Assembly: GCA_934230055.1 (NCBI GenBank) | Contig: CAKQEE010000084.1 | Location: 1 to 5,621 of the forward strand | From: an uncultured Clostridia bacterium | Lineage (GTDB): Bacteria; Bacillota; Clostridia; Christensenellales; Borkfalkiaceae | Length of the DNA stretch: 5,621 nucleotides | Direction: 5' to 3' | Shown here: piece by piece, positions 4,702 to 5,621 of the stretch | Position numbering within the stretch: the first letter of the stretch is position 1 | How the letters are laid out: the number at the start of each line of letters is the position of its first letter | Notes under the pieces: generated by a model | The model's input: the letters and a program-made list of their open reading frames with translations, nothing else | Databases searched by the model: none | Told to the model about the DNA's origin: nothing | Program-made: the position numbers and the translations under genes

Positions 4702-5621
4702 ATGTCTAACGTCAAAGATGAAAAGATTATCGAATTAGTCGGACTGACGCGCGCGTTCGAGGACGGCGTCGTTGCGGTGGATAATATAGATTTATACGTA
4801 AGAAAAGGCGAGTTCGTTACTTTTTTAGGACCTTCGGGTTGCGGAAAAACTACCACGCTCCGTATGATTGCGGGATTCGATAAGCCTACGAGCGGAAAAA
4901 TTTTGCTTAACGGCGAAGATATAAGCTTGCTTCCGCCGAACAAACGCCCTATAAACACGGTTTTTCAGCGTTACGCGCTTTTTCCGCATTTAAACGTTAA
5001 AGATAACGTCGCGTTCGGGCTTAAACTTAAAAAATATAAAGCCGTTTACGAGGACGAAAACGGTAAAAAATGCGAAAAGGTGGAAAAGCTTGATAAAAAA
5101 ACCATTTCCGAAAAGGTAGAAAGAGCTTTGAAAATGGTTGACCTCGAAGGATTTGAAAAGCGTAGTATTTCCACTCTTTCGGGCGGTCAGCAACAAAGGG
5201 TTGCCATTGCAAGGGCTATCGTGAACGAGCCGGAAATTCTTCTTTTAGACGAACCGCTCGGCGCGCTCGACCTTAAAATGAGAAAGGATATGCAATTAGA
5301 GCTTAAAGAAATGCACGATAAGCTCGGTATAACCTTTATATACGTTACGCACGATCAGGAAGAAGCTCTTACGATGAGCGACACGATCGTTATAATGAAA
5401 GACGGCGTTATTCAGCAAATCGGCAAGCCGACGGATATATATAACGAACCGAAGAACGCTTTCGTTGCGGACTTTATCGGGGACAGCAATATTTTCAGCG
5501 GCACCATGGTAGGCGACAAAAAAGTTCGCTTTATCGGTCGCGTTTTTGATTGCGTAGACGATTTTGCCAAAAACGAAAAGGTGGACGTCGTTGTTCGTCC
5601 CGAAGACGTTTTCCTTATGGA
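4702..5621 (+). CDS. potA: Spermidine/putrescine ABC transporter ATP-binding protein PotA (3' end beyond window)
   Basis: The first 306 codons are open to the window edge without a stop; PotA proteins are usually about 350-380 residues. PotA is the cytoplasmic ATPase that powers polyamine uptake with permeases PotB and PotC and binding protein PotD. All ATPase motifs are intact: Walker A GPSGCGKTT (43-51), Q-loop Q89 in VFQRYALFPH, signature LSGGQQQR (159-166), Walker B LLLDEP (180-185), D-loop GALD (187-190) and switch H217 in THDQEEALTMSD. After the ATPase, FVADFIGDSNIF (254-265) and VVVRPEDVF (296-304) lead into the C-terminal TOBE-type regulatory region, which is cut off. A charged insertion of about 20 residues relative to E. 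coli PotA lies near 112-135. The ATG follows an ideal AGGAGG with five-base spacing. Co-transcription with the XRE-cupin regulator supports the polyamine assignment over other CUT1-like sugar ATPases; potB, potC and potD probably follow. Confidence 0.9.
   Translation, partial: MSNVKDEKIIELVGLTRAFEDGVVAVDNIDLYVRKGEFVTFLGPSGCGKTTTLRMIAGFDKPTSGKILLNGEDISLLPPNKRPINTVFQRYALFPHLNVKDNVAFGLKLKKYKAVYEDENGKKCEKVEKLDKKTISEKVERALKMVDLEGFEKRSISTLSGGQQQRVAIARAIVNEPEILLLDEPLGALDLKMRKDMQLELKEMHDKLGITFIYVTHDQEEALTMSDTIVIMKDGVIQQIGKPTDIYNEPKNAFVADFIGDSNIFSGTMVGDKKVRFIGRVFDCVDDFAKNEKVDVVVRPEDVFLM

Noticed and set aside
4644..5212. Minus-strand open frames of 60-104 codons within potA
   Set aside because: The + strand carries all PotA ATPase motifs in one uninterrupted frame; the antisense frames have no motifs or translation signals.
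1..5621. CRISPR array, tRNA, rRNA, insertion sequence or phage elements
   Set aside because: No regularly spaced repeats, cloverleaf or rRNA-like sequence, transposase or terminal repeats were seen on either strand.

Overview
The window looks like a moderate-GC Firmicutes-type genome (GC roughly mid-40s by eye), most likely an uncultured Clostridia-like lineage. This is inferred from strong AGGAGG-type ribosome binding sites, sigma-A promoters with TTGACR-17 bp-TATAAT spacing, a TTG start, A/T-rich intergenic tracts and the style of the proteins. No rRNA, tRNA, insertion sequence, CRISPR array or phage gene was seen. All recognised genes are on the + strand, in two transcription units, each starting with a promoter; the first also ends at a terminator.

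Left edge (1-339): probably the last codons of an upstream gene, a hairpin, an intrinsic terminator (94-129), then an A/T-rich promoter region. That region has a near-consensus sigma-A promoter (277-305) and two perfect inverted repeats that are candidate operators.

Unit 1 (340-3822) encodes a PHP-domain putative metal-dependent hydrolase (TTG start), a short-chain dehydrogenase closely resembling SrlD sorbitol-6-phosphate 2-dehydrogenase, and a tandem-domain class II aldolase/adducin protein. Only the first aldolase domain keeps the metal ligands. It ends at an unusually elaborate three-tier intrinsic terminator (3846-3930). Together the genes suggest catabolism of a phosphorylated polyol or deoxysugar: oxidation to a ketose phosphate and retro-aldol cleavage, with the PHP protein perhaps removing or rearranging phosphate. 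The substrate cannot be read from this window. This is the part most likely to hold something undescribed.

Unit 2 (promoter 4005-4033, genes 4111-5621+) has a perfect-consensus promoter overlapped by an inverted repeat. It is followed by an XRE-cupin regulator of the PuuR/PotR type and by PotA, the ATPase of the spermidine/putrescine ABC importer, which runs off the right edge. This is a familiar regulator-plus-pot operon arrangement. Its less ordinary details are a structured 5' leader, a hairpin before potA, and a charged insertion in PotA.
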